Of a DNA stretch of 64,000 nucleotides, positions 10,691-22,775 are shown piece after piece. The position numbers and the translations under genes were made by a program. This stretch comes from Owenia fusiformis. Taxonomy: Eukaryota > Annelida > Polychaeta > Sabellida > Oweniidae. Below the pieces are notes generated by a model. That model ran no database searches, had not been told where the DNA came from, and saw nothing but the letters and a program-made list of their open reading frames with translations. Within the stretch, counting starts at the first letter, position 1, and every line of letters begins with the position of its first letter. The stretch is from the NCBI GenBank assembly GCA_903813345.2, contig CAIIXF020000008.1:12303278-12367277 (forward strand), given 5' to 3'.

Positions 10691-11452
10691 GTTTGTAGCC
10701 AAAAATTTACTTGAAACAAAATGGCTGCCAGAATTCACAAGTTCTCCCCACAATCTATATCATCATGTAAATCCATATGTCAAAAGTCTTTTGTAATGCC
10801 ATCAGAACAATAAGAAATAGAAAAAGGGGAATGAAAAGACACACAAACCTGTAATTTTAGTGACTGAATCATAATAAAAACAGAATATAATAGAATTCAA
10901 AATTAACATATTGTAACAAATTTTTAATTTTTCAATTTTTTATTTTTGGAGTCCAGTACCATTTTCTAGCAGTTCAGACAGTTTTGACAGTAGGAAACTG
11001 TTTCCCAGTCAAGCTTGATAGGTGTTATACTTACATTAATGTGTGGAACACTTTAGATGTACAGGGAGTCGTTTTAACTGCTATTTTCTGTGAGATTTAT
11101 TTTTGTTTTTATCTGTACATTTTTCTCACTTCCTGCTGACCTACATTCACTTACTCGTTTTTCCTTGCAATTTCACCATAATTAGAGCCAATGATGATTG
11201 GTTTTTGTTATATTTATCTAGTTTATATCTTAATCTAGCTAATACATTACAAGATATGTGTTCGTTTTGTGTTAAACAGCAGAAATCGTGATTGCTAGGC
11301 AAAGTCATTTATTTTGCAAAAGTTATTTCCTCATTGCACCATGGTTGTTTATTTTGCACTAGTGATATCCTGCCTGGGATTCTAGTGACTGACTAGGTAT
11401 TGCATCAGCCCATTAATCACTTGTTAGGTTCGTGTGCAAAACCTGTCTGGGG

Positions 11453-11460
11453 TATAAATA
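11453..11460 (+). promoter_or_regulatory. LTR TATA box (5' LTR)
   Basis: TATAAATA, about 100 bp before the minisatellite, in an otherwise non-repetitive part. It is a plausible pol II start for the element transcript. The same motif is at 17378-17385 in the 3' LTR. Confidence 0.55.
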
Positions 11461-11560
11461 CAGAGCACTGATCGCTCCTAGCAGACACGTACACCACTTT
11501 TGAAGAGGAAGGAGCTCCTATGTCAGTGTCTCATCTACAGACGAGGGACTAAGAGGCTGA

Positions 11561-13331
11561 GAAACTTAGAATATTTACGACATCCCAGAAAGATAGAATA
11601 TTCCCAGCAACTGATGTCAGAAAGATAGAATATTCCCGGCAACTGATGTCCAGAAACTTAGAAGATATAACTGATGTCAGAAAGATAGAATATTCCCGGC
11701 AACTGATGTCCAGAAACTTAGAATATTTACGACATCCCAGAAAGATAGAATATTCTCGACAATTGATGTCCAGAAACTTAGAAGATATAACTGATGTCAG
11801 AAAGATAGAATATTCCCGGCAACTGATGTCCAGAAACTTAGAATATTTACGACATCCCAGAAAGATAGAATATTCTCGACAATTGATGTCCAGAAACTTA
11901 GAATATTTCAACGACTGATGTCTAGAAACTTGGAATATTTCGTGTAACTGATGTCCAGAAACTTAGAAGATATAACTGATGTCAGAAAGATAGAATATTC
12001 TCGACCAATGATGTCCAGAAACTTAGAATATTTCGATTACTGATGTCCAGAAACTTAGAATATTTCAACGACTGATGTCTAGAAACTTGGAATATTTCGT
12101 GTAACTGATGTCCAGAAACTTAGGATATTAACTGATGTCAGAAAGATAGAATATTCTCGACCAATGATGTCCAGAAACTTAGAATATTTCAACGACTGAT
12201 GTCTAGAAACTTGGAATATTTCGTGTAACTGATGTCCAGAAACTTAGAAGATATAACTGATGTCAGAAAGATAGAATATTCTCGACCAATGATGTCCAGA
12301 AACTTAGAATATTTCGATTACTGATGTCCAGAAACTTAGAATATTTCAACGACTGATGTCTAGAAACTTGGAATATTTCGTGTAACTGATGTCCAGAAAC
12401 TTAGAAGATATAACTGATGTCAGAAAGATAGAATATTCTCGACCAATGATGTCCAGAAACTTAGAATATTTCGATTACTGATGTCCAGAAACTTAGAATA
12501 TTTCGATTACTGATGTCCAGAAACTTAGAATATTTCAACGACTGATGTCTAGAAACTTGGAATATTTCGTGTAACTGATGTCCAGAAACTTAGAAGATAT
12601 AACTGATGTCAGAAAGATAGAATATTCTCGACCAATGATGTCCAGAAACTTAGAATATTTCGATTACTGATGTCCAGAAACTTAGAATATTTCGATTACT
12701 GATGTCCAGAAACTTAGAATATTTCAACGACTGATGTCTAGAAACTTGGAATATTTCGTGTAACTGATGTCCAGAAACTTAGAAGATATAACTGATGTCA
12801 GAAAGATAGAATATTCTCGACCAATGATGTCCAGAAACTTAGAATATTTCGATTACTGATGTCCAGAAACTTAGAATATTTCGATTACTGATGTCCAGAA
12901 ACTTAGAATATTTCAACGACTGATGTCTAGAAACTTGGAATATTTCGTGTAACTGATGTCCAGAAACTTAGAAGATATAACTGATGTCAGAAAGATAGAA
13001 TATTCTCGACCAATGATGTCCAGAAACTTAGAATATTTCGATTACTGATGTCCAGAAACTTAGAATATTTCAACGACTGATGTCTAGAAACTTGGAATAT
13101 TTCGTGTAACTGATGTCCAGAAACTTAGAAGATATAACTGATGTCAGAAAGATAGAATATTCTCGACCAATGATGTCCAGAAACTTAGAATATTTCGATT
13201 ACTGATGTCCAGAAACTTAGAATATTTCGATTACTGATGTCCAGAAACTTAGAATATTTCAACTACTGATGTCTAGAAACTTGGAATATTTCATATAACT
13301 GATGTCCAGAAACTAAGAAGATATAACTGAT
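11561..13331. repeat. Higher-order minisatellite inside the 5' LTR
   Basis: Submonomers of about 28-33 bp share the core TGATGTCCAGAAACTTAGAA. Variants (GTCTAGAAACTTGG; GTCAGAAAGATAGAATATTC; AGAAGATATAA) recur in fixed order, giving higher-order units of roughly 125-190 bp. The array fills about two thirds of the LTR. Short open frames in it are by-products of the repeat. Confidence 0.9.
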
Positions 13332-13604
13332 AGAGAAATATAGACTCTTTAATATAATCTTTGATATTTCACATAAACAAAGGACTTTCAAGTAGTCTCC
13401 CTACAACTTAATTTACACCGATTTATTCTGTATACATTTTTGGGCTGGATAAGCAACAATATATGTGTGTTTATTTTATATTCGATGTTGTGTCGCTATA
13501 TCTTCACGTGCATTTAATGTGCACCAAGTATCCCTCGAAGTGACCTAGCCTAATAAAATAAATAACAACCATCCACACTACCCAAATTAGGCTAGTTGTT
13601 ACAT

Positions 13605-13622
13605 TGGTGGCAGCGGTGGGAT
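13605..13622 (+). promoter_or_regulatory. Putative tRNA primer-binding site
   Basis: TGGTGGCAGCGGTGGGAT lies two bases after the 5' LTR end and starts with TGG, as expected for the complement of a tRNA CCA end. The tRNA species was not assigned. Confidence 0.5.
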
Positions 13623-13651
13623 TGTGTTGATTAGTAATACAATATTCGAAA

Positions 13652-16492
13652 ATGGAACAAGGAACTGACTTTCCACCTCCTCCAGCTGTTGAGGACGTAA
13701 CTGAGGGGGACCTGGAGAAAACAGTTTTTCTTAAGTCAGATGATATGGAAATAGATAATCCAGGTGCCGCTGATGAGACAGCACCAGTGATAGAAGATAA
13801 TGCGGAACAGGAACAGTCCCCTGGGAAGGTCACCCTGGCAGAAGGAGCCAGACCCAAAATGACTGAGATTAATACTGAGCAGAGAGGGTCGCCCAGTTTA
13901 TCGAGTACAGGATATTGGACAGGAGGTGTATCGACAGAACTTGAGACGCCATTTGACCCCATCTCTCAAAGAAGAGATCCCCGAGGAAGACAAAGATTTC
14001 CTTTAACTTCTTCTGTTGTTGGCGGATCAACCAGGAGGTTTAGAGAAGAGGATCCAAGGAGACCAGACTTGAACGTAATAGAAAGCAAGATTGAGAGAAG
14101 GATTGAGATGTTTAGTGAATCTTTGGTGGCTCAACAAAGACAGATGCAAAACTTGGCTGAAACCCAACAGAAGTGTATGAAGCAAGTATTGGAGACTCAA
14201 AGTACTCAAGTTCACAACATTACCCAGATCGCAGAGCAAGTTCGACGTTGTCAGGATCAACAACAGACACAACTACAGGGTATCAAGAGTCAGATGGAGA
14301 AAATTCAAGCTAGTATTCCACCATCATATGATAACCCCCGTCATGCAGGAAATGTCACCAGAATGCAGACTTCCTTGATGGATGATAGCCAACATCAGCC
14401 TACAATGCCAAAAACTACCTCAATCACCAGGTCTGAAGACTGTTTTACACCTACCCCATTGGCTTCAGGTGTGACAAAGCCTTGGCAGCTGCGTAGGCAA
14501 GATAAAGTTTTGCTGAGTCCCGGTTCAAATTTGATGGAGGATAAAAGCCAGGAATTCAATCAGCAGCAACCTGAAGATTTAGAGGGTTTTGGTCCAATTG
14601 GGAACAAGTCAGGGGATGAGCATACTGATTCCACCTCTTTTCAACGCTTTTCTCCATTTCGGAAGGAAGAGCCACTTAATCAACCTAAAGATTCACCAAC
14701 GAAGAGATCTCCTAGTCCAAAGCCAGCTGGTTCAGTGGACAGATCGGAAAATGATGATAGCCTTCATGGTTCAAATCTATCAGCAGAGCTTGTCAAAATG
14801 TGCTCCAAGTTATGTGATAAGCTTGTAAAAGGAACTTCTGAACAATCCAGCAAAAGCAAAATCAAACCTGACGTTTATTCTGGAACTACACCATGGCAAG
14901 ATTACAGAGCATATTTCGAGATTTGTGGGGAGGCTAATAAATGGTCGGAAGAGGAGAAGAGGAGGTTCTTAGCAACAAGTCTGAGAGGACCTGCCCAACA
15001 AATAGTGCTAGAGATGGGACATGATTATAGCTACGATCAACTCCTCCTAGCCCTGGAGAAGCGTTTTGGCCCTGGGGGTAAAGCTGACGTCTATGAGGCA
15101 GAGTTAGTTGGCCGAATTCGAAAACCAAAGGAATCCCTTCCGGCATTGGGCCAGGACATCCGCAGGCTCACAGCCTTAGCTTATCCGGAGATGAACCAGT
15201 CAGCCCAAGATCGCCTAGCGAGACGGAGTTTTGAGCAAGCTATTCAGGATGATGATATAAGACGAACAATACACTTGAAGGAATGTATTACACTCGATAA
15301 GGCCATAGAAGTAGCCCTCAAGGAGGAGTCGTTTCTAGAGTCAGAACGAATAAGGAAAGGCCAAAAACCAAAGTTAAGGGTGAACTTCATCGATTCCGAG
15401 GAAGAGTACTGCAACTCTGTAAGTACTCCTGATAATAAGGAAGATGTGTTCCAGAAGATGGCTCAAATGATAGAACAAATGCAACAAGCTGTGCAAGAAA
15501 CATGCACCAAGAACCTGGAGAAAATGGTTGACCTGATGAAGTTAACCAGATTGGAATCTACAAATAGGGAGAACATGAACAATAGACCTAAATGTTTCTA
15601 TTGTCACAAGCCTGGTCACCGGATAGCTGATTGTTATTCAAGGAAGCGTGCCGAAGAGCGAGATAAAACAGCACAGGAGAGATCTAGCCAGATTGCTACC
15701 ATTAAATTTCTTTCTCTGCAGGGGAATGATATTAAGTCTTCCAAGGACACTCAGAAGATAGTGGCACATGGTACAGTTTGCGACACCAATGTTTCATTTT
15801 TAGTTGACTCTGGAGCAGCTAGTACTATCATGAGTTCAAAGGTCTACCAGAATATACCTAAACACAGAAGACCCAAGCTTGAGCCGCCTAAGAGAGTTAT
15901 CTTGCAAGCTGGTGGACAACCACTGCAAATGAAAGGTGTTTCATGTCTTGAGGTTAACATTGATGGTCATACAGAGAACATAGAGGTTGTTGTGGCCGAT
16001 ATTGGCTTTGACGGAATCTTAGGCACCGATTACTTAGCTGCCTCTGGAGCTGTGTTGAACTATCGTCAGTGTAAAATGGCATTTGAACAAGAGAATCCTG
16101 GAGATTTTTATGATCACCCTATAGACTCAGGAGTGCCTAAAGATCAAGCGAGTGAAGTCAAAGACAGAGAGGTAGATCAACGAGAAAGATTCGGGACGAG
16201 AGACAGCTTGACACATCCCAAGAGATCGTCTGGGAGGACAGCTGCGGATCTAGCTGTTTTTTCCCGCTTCAGAGGACATAGATGTGCCAGGAACAAAAGA
16301 TGTTGTAAAGTGTCTGGGCTAAGTGAAGACTACAACCTTAGAATTGACAGTAAGGGTGAGAAACCCAGAACTTACTCAGCTAAGGCACCCCTATCCAAAA
16401 TTTATAGAATGAGACATTTGAGGACTCAACCTGAACGTGACTTGGATGGCGACTGGAGGGATCATTGTTATTCCCATAGAGTGAAGCACTAA
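13652..16492 (+). CDS. Gag-protease polyprotein of the LTR element
   Basis: 946 residues from ATG 48 bp after the LTR. An acidic, Pro-rich N-terminus is followed by a Gln-rich coiled coil (about 143-222). Next comes a Ty3/gypsy capsid-like domain (about 403-570, with WQDYRAYFEICGEANKW and LRGPAQQIVL). A zinc knuckle CFYCHKPGHRIADC (about 647-660) and an aspartic protease follow (FLVDSGAASTIM near 718, DGILGTDYL near 790). The protein would form particles and process itself. After about residue 825 the sequence loses family resemblance and ends where reverse transcriptase should start, suggesting a pol deletion or frame damage. Confidence 0.85.
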   Translation: MEQGTDFPPPPAVEDVTEGDLEKTVFLKSDDMEIDNPGAADETAPVIEDNAEQEQSPGKVTLAEGARPKMTEINTEQRGSPSLSSTGYWTGGVSTELETPFDPISQRRDPRGRQRFPLTSSVVGGSTRRFREEDPRRPDLNVIESKIERRIEMFSESLVAQQRQMQNLAETQQKCMKQVLETQSTQVHNITQIAEQVRRCQDQQQTQLQGIKSQMEKIQASIPPSYDNPRHAGNVTRMQTSLMDDSQHQPTMPKTTSITRSEDCFTPTPLASGVTKPWQLRRQDKVLLSPGSNLMEDKSQEFNQQQPEDLEGFGPIGNKSGDEHTDSTSFQRFSPFRKEEPLNQPKDSPTKRSPSPKPAGSVDRSENDDSLHGSNLSAELVKMCSKLCDKLVKGTSEQSSKSKIKPDVYSGTTPWQDYRAYFEICGEANKWSEEEKRRFLATSLRGPAQQIVLEMGHDYSYDQLLLALEKRFGPGGKADVYEAELVGRIRKPKESLPALGQDIRRLTALAYPEMNQSAQDRLARRSFEQAIQDDDIRRTIHLKECITLDKAIEVALKEESFLESERIRKGQKPKLRVNFIDSEEEYCNSVSTPDNKEDVFQKMAQMIEQMQQAVQETCTKNLEKMVDLMKLTRLESTNRENMNNRPKCFYCHKPGHRIADCYSRKRAEERDKTAQERSSQIATIKFLSLQGNDIKSSKDTQKIVAHGTVCDTNVSFLVDSGAASTIMSSKVYQNIPKHRRPKLEPPKRVILQAGGQPLQMKGVSCLEVNIDGHTENIEVVVADIGFDGILGTDYLAASGAVLNYRQCKMAFEQENPGDFYDHPIDSGVPKDQASEVKDREVDQRERFGTRDSLTHPKRSSGRTAADLAVFSRFRGHRCARNKRCCKVSGLSEDYNLRIDSKGEKPRTYSAKAPLSKIYRMRHLRTQPERDLDGDWRDHCYSHRVKH

Positions 16493-16836
16493 CCAGAGAG
16501 TTGAGCCTTGAACGAGACATTTAGCATGAGTATAATTTTGTATTCATACTTGACAATTAGCTGAGAGCTAAAACTGAAAGGTTTTTGTACATAGTAGTTA
16601 GACATTTGTATGAAGTAGGTAGTTAGATATTTAGTGTTAAGTTTTGAGATACCAGCGTTTAATGAGTTTAGGTTTCCGAACTTTCGTTGTGCATTGTAGT
16701 TGCAGCTAGTTGACCCTGGGGTTAAGTATATTTGGCAGGTTATATTTTTAGAAAATATCTAGTTAGGAAAAATTTGTTATTTTTTTATGTACTTAGGCTT
16801 GGTGTTGTAAACACCAAAATCATTGGATGGGAGGAG
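16493..16836 (+). other. Untranslated tail of the LTR element with polypurine tract
   Basis: No open frame of note apart from a chance one running into the LTR. GGATGGGAGGAG (16825-16836) directly abuts the 3' LTR and is the likely plus-strand primer. Confidence 0.6.
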
Positions 16837-19495
16837 TGTAACAAATTTTTAATTTTTCAATTTTTTATTTTTGGAGTCCAGTACCATTTTCTAGCAGTTC
16901 AGACAGTTTTGACAGTAGGAAACTGTTTCCCAGTCAAGCTTGATAGGTGTTATACTTACATTAATGTGTGGAACACTTTAGATGTACAGGGAGTCGTTTT
17001 AACTGCTATTTTCTGTGAGATTTATTTTTGTTTTTATCTGTACATTTTTCTCACTTCCTGCTGACCTACATTCACTTACTCGTTTTTCCTTGCAATTTCA
17101 CCATAATTAGAGCCAATGATGATTGGTTTTTGTTATATTTATCTAGTTTATATCTTAATCTAGCTAATACATTACAAGATATGTGTTCGTTTTGTGTTAA
17201 ACAGCAGAAATCGTGATTGCTAGGCAAAGTCATTTATTTTGCAAAAGTTATTTCCTCATTGCACCATGGTTGTTTATTTTGCACTAGTGATATCCTGCCT
17301 GGGATTCTAGTGACTGACTAGGTATTGCATCAGCCCATTAATCACTTGTTAGGTTCGTGTGCAAAACCTGTCTGGGGTATAAATACAGAGCACTGATCGC
17401 TCCTAGCAGACACGTACACCACTTTTGAAGAGGAAGGAGCTCCTATGTCAGTGTCTCATCTACAGACGAGGGACTAAGAGGCTGAGAAACTTAGAATATT
17501 TACGACATCCCAGAAAGATAGAATATTCCCAGCAACTGATGTCAGAAACTTAGAAGATATAACTGATGTCAGAAAGATAGAATATTCCCGGCAACTGATG
17601 TCCAGAAACTTAGAATATTTACGACATCCCAGAAAGATAGAATATTCTCGACAATTGATGTCCAGAAACTTAGAAGATATAACTGATGTCAGAAAGATAG
17701 AATATTCCCGGCAACTGATGTCCAGAAACTTAGAATATTTACGACATCCCAGAAAGATAGAATATTCTCGACAATTGATGTCCAGAAACTTAGAATATTT
17801 CAACGACTGATGTCTAGAAACTTGGAATATTTCGTGTAACTGATGTCCAGAAACTTAGAAGATATAACTGATGTCAGAAAGATAGAATATTCTCGACCAA
17901 TGATGTCCAGAAACTTAGAATATTTCGATTACTGATGTCCAGAAACTTAGAATATTTCAACGACTGATGTCTAGAAACTTGGAATATTTCGTGTAACTGA
18001 TGTCCAGAAACTTAGGATATTAACTGATGTCAGAAAGATAGAATATTCTCGACCAATGATGTCCAGAAACTTAGAATATTTCAACGACTGATGTCTAGAA
18101 ACTTGGAATATTTCGTGTAACTGATGTCCAGAAACTTAGAAGATATAACTGATGTCAGAAAGATAGAATATTCTCGACCAATGATGTCCAGAAACTTAGA
18201 ATATTTCGATTACTGATGTCCAGAAACTTAGAATATTTCAACGACTGATGTCTAGAAACTTGGAATATTTCGTGTAACTGATGTCCAGAAACTTAGAAGA
18301 TATAACTGATGTCAGAAAGATAGAATATTCTCGACCAATGATGTCCAGAAACTTAGAATATTTCGATTACTGATGTCCAGAAACTTAGAATATTTCGATT
18401 ACTGATGTCCAGAAACTTAGAATATTTCAACGACTGATGTCTAGAAACTTGGAATATTTCGTGTAACTGATGTCCAGAAACTTAGAAGATATAACTGATG
18501 TCAGAAAGATAGAATATTCTCGACCAATGATGTCCAGAAACTTAGAATATTTCGATTACTGATGTCCAGAAACTTAGAATATTTCGATTACTGATGTCCA
18601 GAAACTTAGAATATTTCAACGACTGATGTCTAGAAACTTGGAATATTTCGTGTAACTGATGTCCAGAAACTTAGAAGATATAACTGATGTCAGAAAGATA
18701 GAATATTCTCGACCAATGATGTCCAGAAACTTAGAATATTTCGATTACTGATGTCCAGAAACTTAGAATATTTCGATTACTGATGTCCAGAAACTTAGAA
18801 TATTTCAACGACTGATGTCTAGAAACTTGGAATATTTCGTGTAACTGATGTCCAGAAACTTAGAAGATATAACTGATGTCAGAAAGATAGAATATTCTCG
18901 ACCAATGATGTCCAGAAACTTAGAATATTTCGATTACTGATGTCCAGAAACTTAGAATATTTCAACGACTGATGTCTAGAAACTTGGAATATTTCGTGTA
19001 ACTGATGTCCAGAAACTTAGAAGATATAACTGATGTCAGAAAGATAGAATATTCTCGACCAATGATGTCCAGAAACTTAGAATATTTCGATTACTGATGT
19101 CCAGAAACTTAGAATATTTCGATTACTGATGTCCAGAAACTTAGAATATTTCAACTACTGATGTCTAGAAACTTGGAATATTTCATATAACTGATGTCCA
19201 GAAACTAAGAAGATATAACTGATAGAGAAATATAGACTCTTTAATATAATCTTTGATATTTCACATAAACAAAGGACTTTCAAGTAGTCTCCCTACAACT
19301 TAATTTACACCGATTTATTCTGTATACATTTTTGGGCTGGATAAGCAACAATATATGTGTGTTTATTTTATATTCGATGTTGTGTCGCTATATCTTCACG
19401 TGCATTTAATGTGCACCAAGTATCCCTCGAAGTGACCTAGCCTAATAAAATAAATAACAACCATCCACACTACCCAAATTAGGCTAGTTGTTACA
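16837..19495 (+). repeat. 3' LTR, 2659 bp
   Basis: Same order of parts as the 5' LTR, offset 5925 bp before the 33-bp indel and 5892 bp after it: TATA 17378-17385, minisatellite 17486-19223, AATAAA 19444-19449. Confidence 0.9.
17486..19223. repeat. Higher-order minisatellite inside the 3' LTR
   Basis: Same submonomers in the same order as the 5' array, shorter by one 33-bp unit near the start. Confidence 0.9.
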
Positions 19496-19695
19496 ATATT
19501 CTAGGTGGAACCGAGTACCTTCGGGTCCCGTTACCATAGCAACCATATCTTTTTAACCAATCACAGATGAGCAGCTAAATCATGACACATTATGTAGAGA
19601 TGTATGATCTATGATTGTACCAAATTTCAAAGCAAAGCTAAATGTAGAACTTGAGATAGTGTCAAAATTGCAAAACTTTTTGATGCACCCAAGTA

Positions 19696-20875
19696 CAAGA
19701 CGAAGCTTTCTTTTAAGAAGGGAAGTCAAACGAATGCAAAGGGTATAAAAATGAATGAACGAGACATATAGATACTATTAAATACATCTAGATAGTATCA
19801 AAACCATAATTCGATTTGTCGGACATATATAAAATAACACTTGAAAACACAACACACGTCACACATAGCTGCAATATCCGTAGCATTTGGCACAGTCGGT
19901 TCCCACGCTCTATCATTTTGTGTGGTCATCATAAGATAAGGAGGTACGGTTGATTAGACCATGGGCTTTCAAAAGAGTCAAGAAATTGGCATGGACACTT
20001 TGAGAAATGAGGTAGCAACAAAAGGAAACACCGGAAATAATCCAGAAATGTCTACACCATTGTTTTCGTTAGTTATGGCAAGGCCTCGGAGGAAAAACAG
20101 CATTCGTGGGTAGCTTAATTTTTGTACCAATTAGAGCCATGACTTAAACTCAACCAAGAACGAGGGAGCAAAGTCACTATGGGTTCCAATTAAGAATCAG
20201 TTCAAATCAAAATCAAATTGAGAATCAGACGACCTGCTAAGTCTAGTAATTGATATTTCGTTTGTGGAATGAAAACTGATGATAGAGATAATATCAGTAG
20301 CCAAAAACTATATAAGTAATTTAAACATGGAAATGATGCCAATTTAGAAGTATTATATGAAAAGAAATGTTTGTGAAATGGTTAGAAAATGAAATAACTT
20401 CAGAATTAATGGGATCATTGAGGCACACATTGATAAAATCATACTTGGATTTCGAAAGATTTAAAGTAAAACAAATGAATGCGTTTCTTACTATCTCCGT
20501 GACAACATATCTTGCCCTCTCTCCATGACAACAATTTTTGGCCCCATCAGCACAAGATCGAAAATACAGTAATTATCTGAAAATATGTTTTTGCGCGATA
20601 AACGTTTCATTGAATATGAATAAATAAACAACAGATTGACATCCAGTCTCATATTAAAAAGTTTAAAGTCAAAATATTGTGGAAGTAAATAAAAATGAAT
20701 TTTTAATTTTCAAGACTTGTCTGTTCAATGAAAAAATCATGTATTTGAACCAAGGTGTATGATAAAGTAATATATAAACTATTTTATATGCTGGTACAGT
20801 AGAATTTCTCTTGGCTTTTCAACATAGCAGGTCATATTTGACTTTTCAGGCTCCACTTTTATTATTCCATGCCTA
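19696..20875. other. Intronic DNA collinear with gene B intron 5
   Basis: From about 19750 this matches 38875-40330, with scattered differences and two extra stretches in B (about 39355-39460 and 39767-40097). No coding or RNA signal was seen. Confidence 0.6.
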
Positions 20876-20877
20876 TA

Positions 20878-21859
20878 CAGTGCGTATAAAAAAAACGCAA
20901 CAGATTGTTATCTTGGAAAAGCACAAAACCAGTGATAACAGCATTGATTTCATTCAATGCACCATAAAGCCATGTATCTCCTCTTTACAATGATATATCA
21001 TTCATTGATATTTGGTCATGGTTGGGTGAGTTATCATTCCATTTGCAAACCGGGCCAAAATTAGCTTCGGGCCAAGTTATAAACATTGCAAAAGTCAATG
21101 TACGGAGCCCGATGCAATATTGGACGAAAACATAAAATCAATGCTGACTGCATCCTTTTAATTCAATGTACCAAAAAGCCAAATTACTCCTCTTTGCAAT
21201 GGAACATCATTCATTCACAGGGGGTCATCTCTGGCCGAATAATCATTAATTTTGAAAAGTGGGGCAAAATTCAGGTCGGACCCAAGTTTAAAAAGTCAGT
21301 ACTAGGGGCATAGGGGCTATTGGAAGAAGGTGTGACAGGTATGGCATAGACAGTAAAGTGTTCATACTCATACTCTTGCAAGAATACATCCTATACCCCT
21401 CCAAATTGCCACCACTTCCTTGCACATAAAGATGCGCTCATCTGTCCACATCATGCATGGTTCAACCCTGAATCATGTGTGGGTTAAAGTAAAGAAAAGC
21501 ATCCCATGGGCAAATCTTTCTCGAGCTTTTGCAATATCTGGTGGAGGAATTGTGAGCACAGATGCTCCTGAGATAGCTTCAAAAGAAAAAGTCACAACAA
21601 TTCAAGTCAGGGGAACTTCCATTGGCACTTAGCCCTTGCACTGATTTTTTCAATATCTAAAATTTGGCACAGAGCCGATTTTGACCCACTGTGCAAATGG
21701 AAGGATTTCTCACCCAACCATTACCACATGTGAATGAATGACATATCATTGCAAAGAGGAGAGACATGGCTTTATAGTACATTAAATGAAATTGATGTAG
21801 TCATCACTAGTTTTGTGATTTTACGAGATAACTACTTGTTGCGTTTTTTATACGCCCTG
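20878..21859. mobile_element. Tc1/mariner-type non-autonomous element, 982 bp
   Basis: The left end CAGTGCGTATAAAAAAAACG and the inverted right end (CGTTTTTTATACGCCCTG) are flanked by TA at 20876-20877 and 21860-21861. Inverted similarity extends about 170 bp inward. No transposase signature was found. Absent from the matching place in gene B (near 40340). Confidence 0.75.
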
Positions 21860-22059
21860 TATAATGTTACTGTGCACCGTCATACATGTACATAATCATG
21901 TGTCTACATGACGTGTTGAAAGAGTATAGAGCTAGATTCAAAGCACCGTTCTTGCGAGTTTCAAATGAAAATATTGAAAATTCATGTATTGAGGACTGCA
22001 ACTTTTTATGTCTACACTGACAAAAACGTGAAATTCCCGCTGTAAAGATATAGTCCCAC

Positions 22060-22650
22060 GCGGAAGTGCACGTCATAAAACTGATGGGTTAAGGCAATGT
22101 GCCGTCCCACTGGCACGGATTTCGGGATATAGTCCTGAGTAAGGACATTAGCGGTTACCGTTAGTGATTTGGTTTTCTGCATAAAAAGTCATTTTCTCCT
22201 TCCCTACCCCATTGGAGCGCCATCTGGCGTTTGGGAAGTGAATCGGGACTAAATATTTATAGGGTAGGTCCTAATTTATCTGAAAACATGTCAGAGTTCA
22301 GTGGAAAATCTCATTTTAAGCTGGCGGCGGAGTGATTTTGACCTTGGTGATTTTACCAGAATTCTTTGAGTTATCTGACGATAGAGGGGGTTAGTGTCTT
22401 CAAGTTTATTTATTTCATAAATTCGGTGGACAACCCACGGTAAGATTGTTATAGCAGGCTAGGTGAGTCTCTCCCGAACACTGTGGTATGTTGCACTAGG
22501 CTTGGATACTAATCGTTAATAAGATACAGGGTAAGATGTTATAATGGCCACCTATGGGAAACTCTACTGTGATCTTCAACCTATTAGCGGAAGTGCACGT
22601 CATAAAACTGATGGGTTAAGGCAATGTGCCGTCCCACTGGCACGGATTTC
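22060..22650. repeat. ~68-bp direct repeats flanking a ~455-bp segment
   Basis: The block beginning GCGGAAGTGCACGTCA at 22060 recurs at 22587. Gene B has only one copy (about 40370-40430) and lacks the segment between. The enclosed DNA has no recognised content. Confidence 0.6.
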
Positions 22651-22775
22651 GGTACAACGCGCATCGGTAGGCCTTTCGGCACAATGCGCGTCGGTATAAT
22701 GGTTTCGGTATAATGCGCGTCGGTTAATAATGGGTTTCGGTATAATACGCGTCGGTATAATGAGGTGATCCCGTA
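22650..22775. repeat. CGGTATAATGCGCGT repeat cluster (gene A intron 5)
   Basis: Several copies of a ~30-bp unit built on CGGTATAATG and GCGCGTCGG. The same cluster is at 40428-40485, and an inverted one is at 37088-37216. Together they bound the element inserted in intron 5 of genes A and B. Confidence 0.65.

Larger units (their letters stand above)
10912..13603 (+). repeat. 5' LTR, 2692 bp
   Basis: Contains a TATA box (11453-11460), a minisatellite (11561-13331) and AATAAA (13552-13557). It carries one 33-bp repeat unit more than the 3' LTR, near 11622-11654. Confidence 0.9.
10912..19495 (+). mobile_element. LTR retrotransposon (Ty3/gypsy-type gag-protease), young, lacking pol
   Basis: Two LTRs (10912-13603, 16837-19495) both begin TGTAACAA and end TTGTTACA, flanked by ATAT at 10908-10911 and 19496-19499. 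A primer-binding site follows the first LTR and a purine tract precedes the second. The interior is only 3.2 kb and holds one gag-protease frame; no reverse transcriptase, RNase H or integrase is visible. The LTRs look identical over long stretches apart from one 33-bp repeat unit, implying recent insertion. It sits inside the mariner copy. Confidence 0.9.
2677..19693 (-). mobile_element. Tc1/mariner-type DNA transposon, split by two later insertions
   Basis: The inverted termini start CTTGGGTGCATCAAAAAG at 2677 and end with its reverse complement at 19693. The terminal repeats run ~33 bp, flanked by TA at 2675-2676 and 19694-19695. Removing the TIR element (3168-10545) and the LTR element (10912-19495) leaves about 1.1 kb, close to mariner size. 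The transposase remnant is on the minus strand. Confidence 0.8.

Noticed and set aside
11549-11911. Open frames with repeated KYSKFLDI and REYSIFL phrases
   Set aside because: They are translations of the LTR minisatellite in an arbitrary frame, present on both strands, and not a protein.
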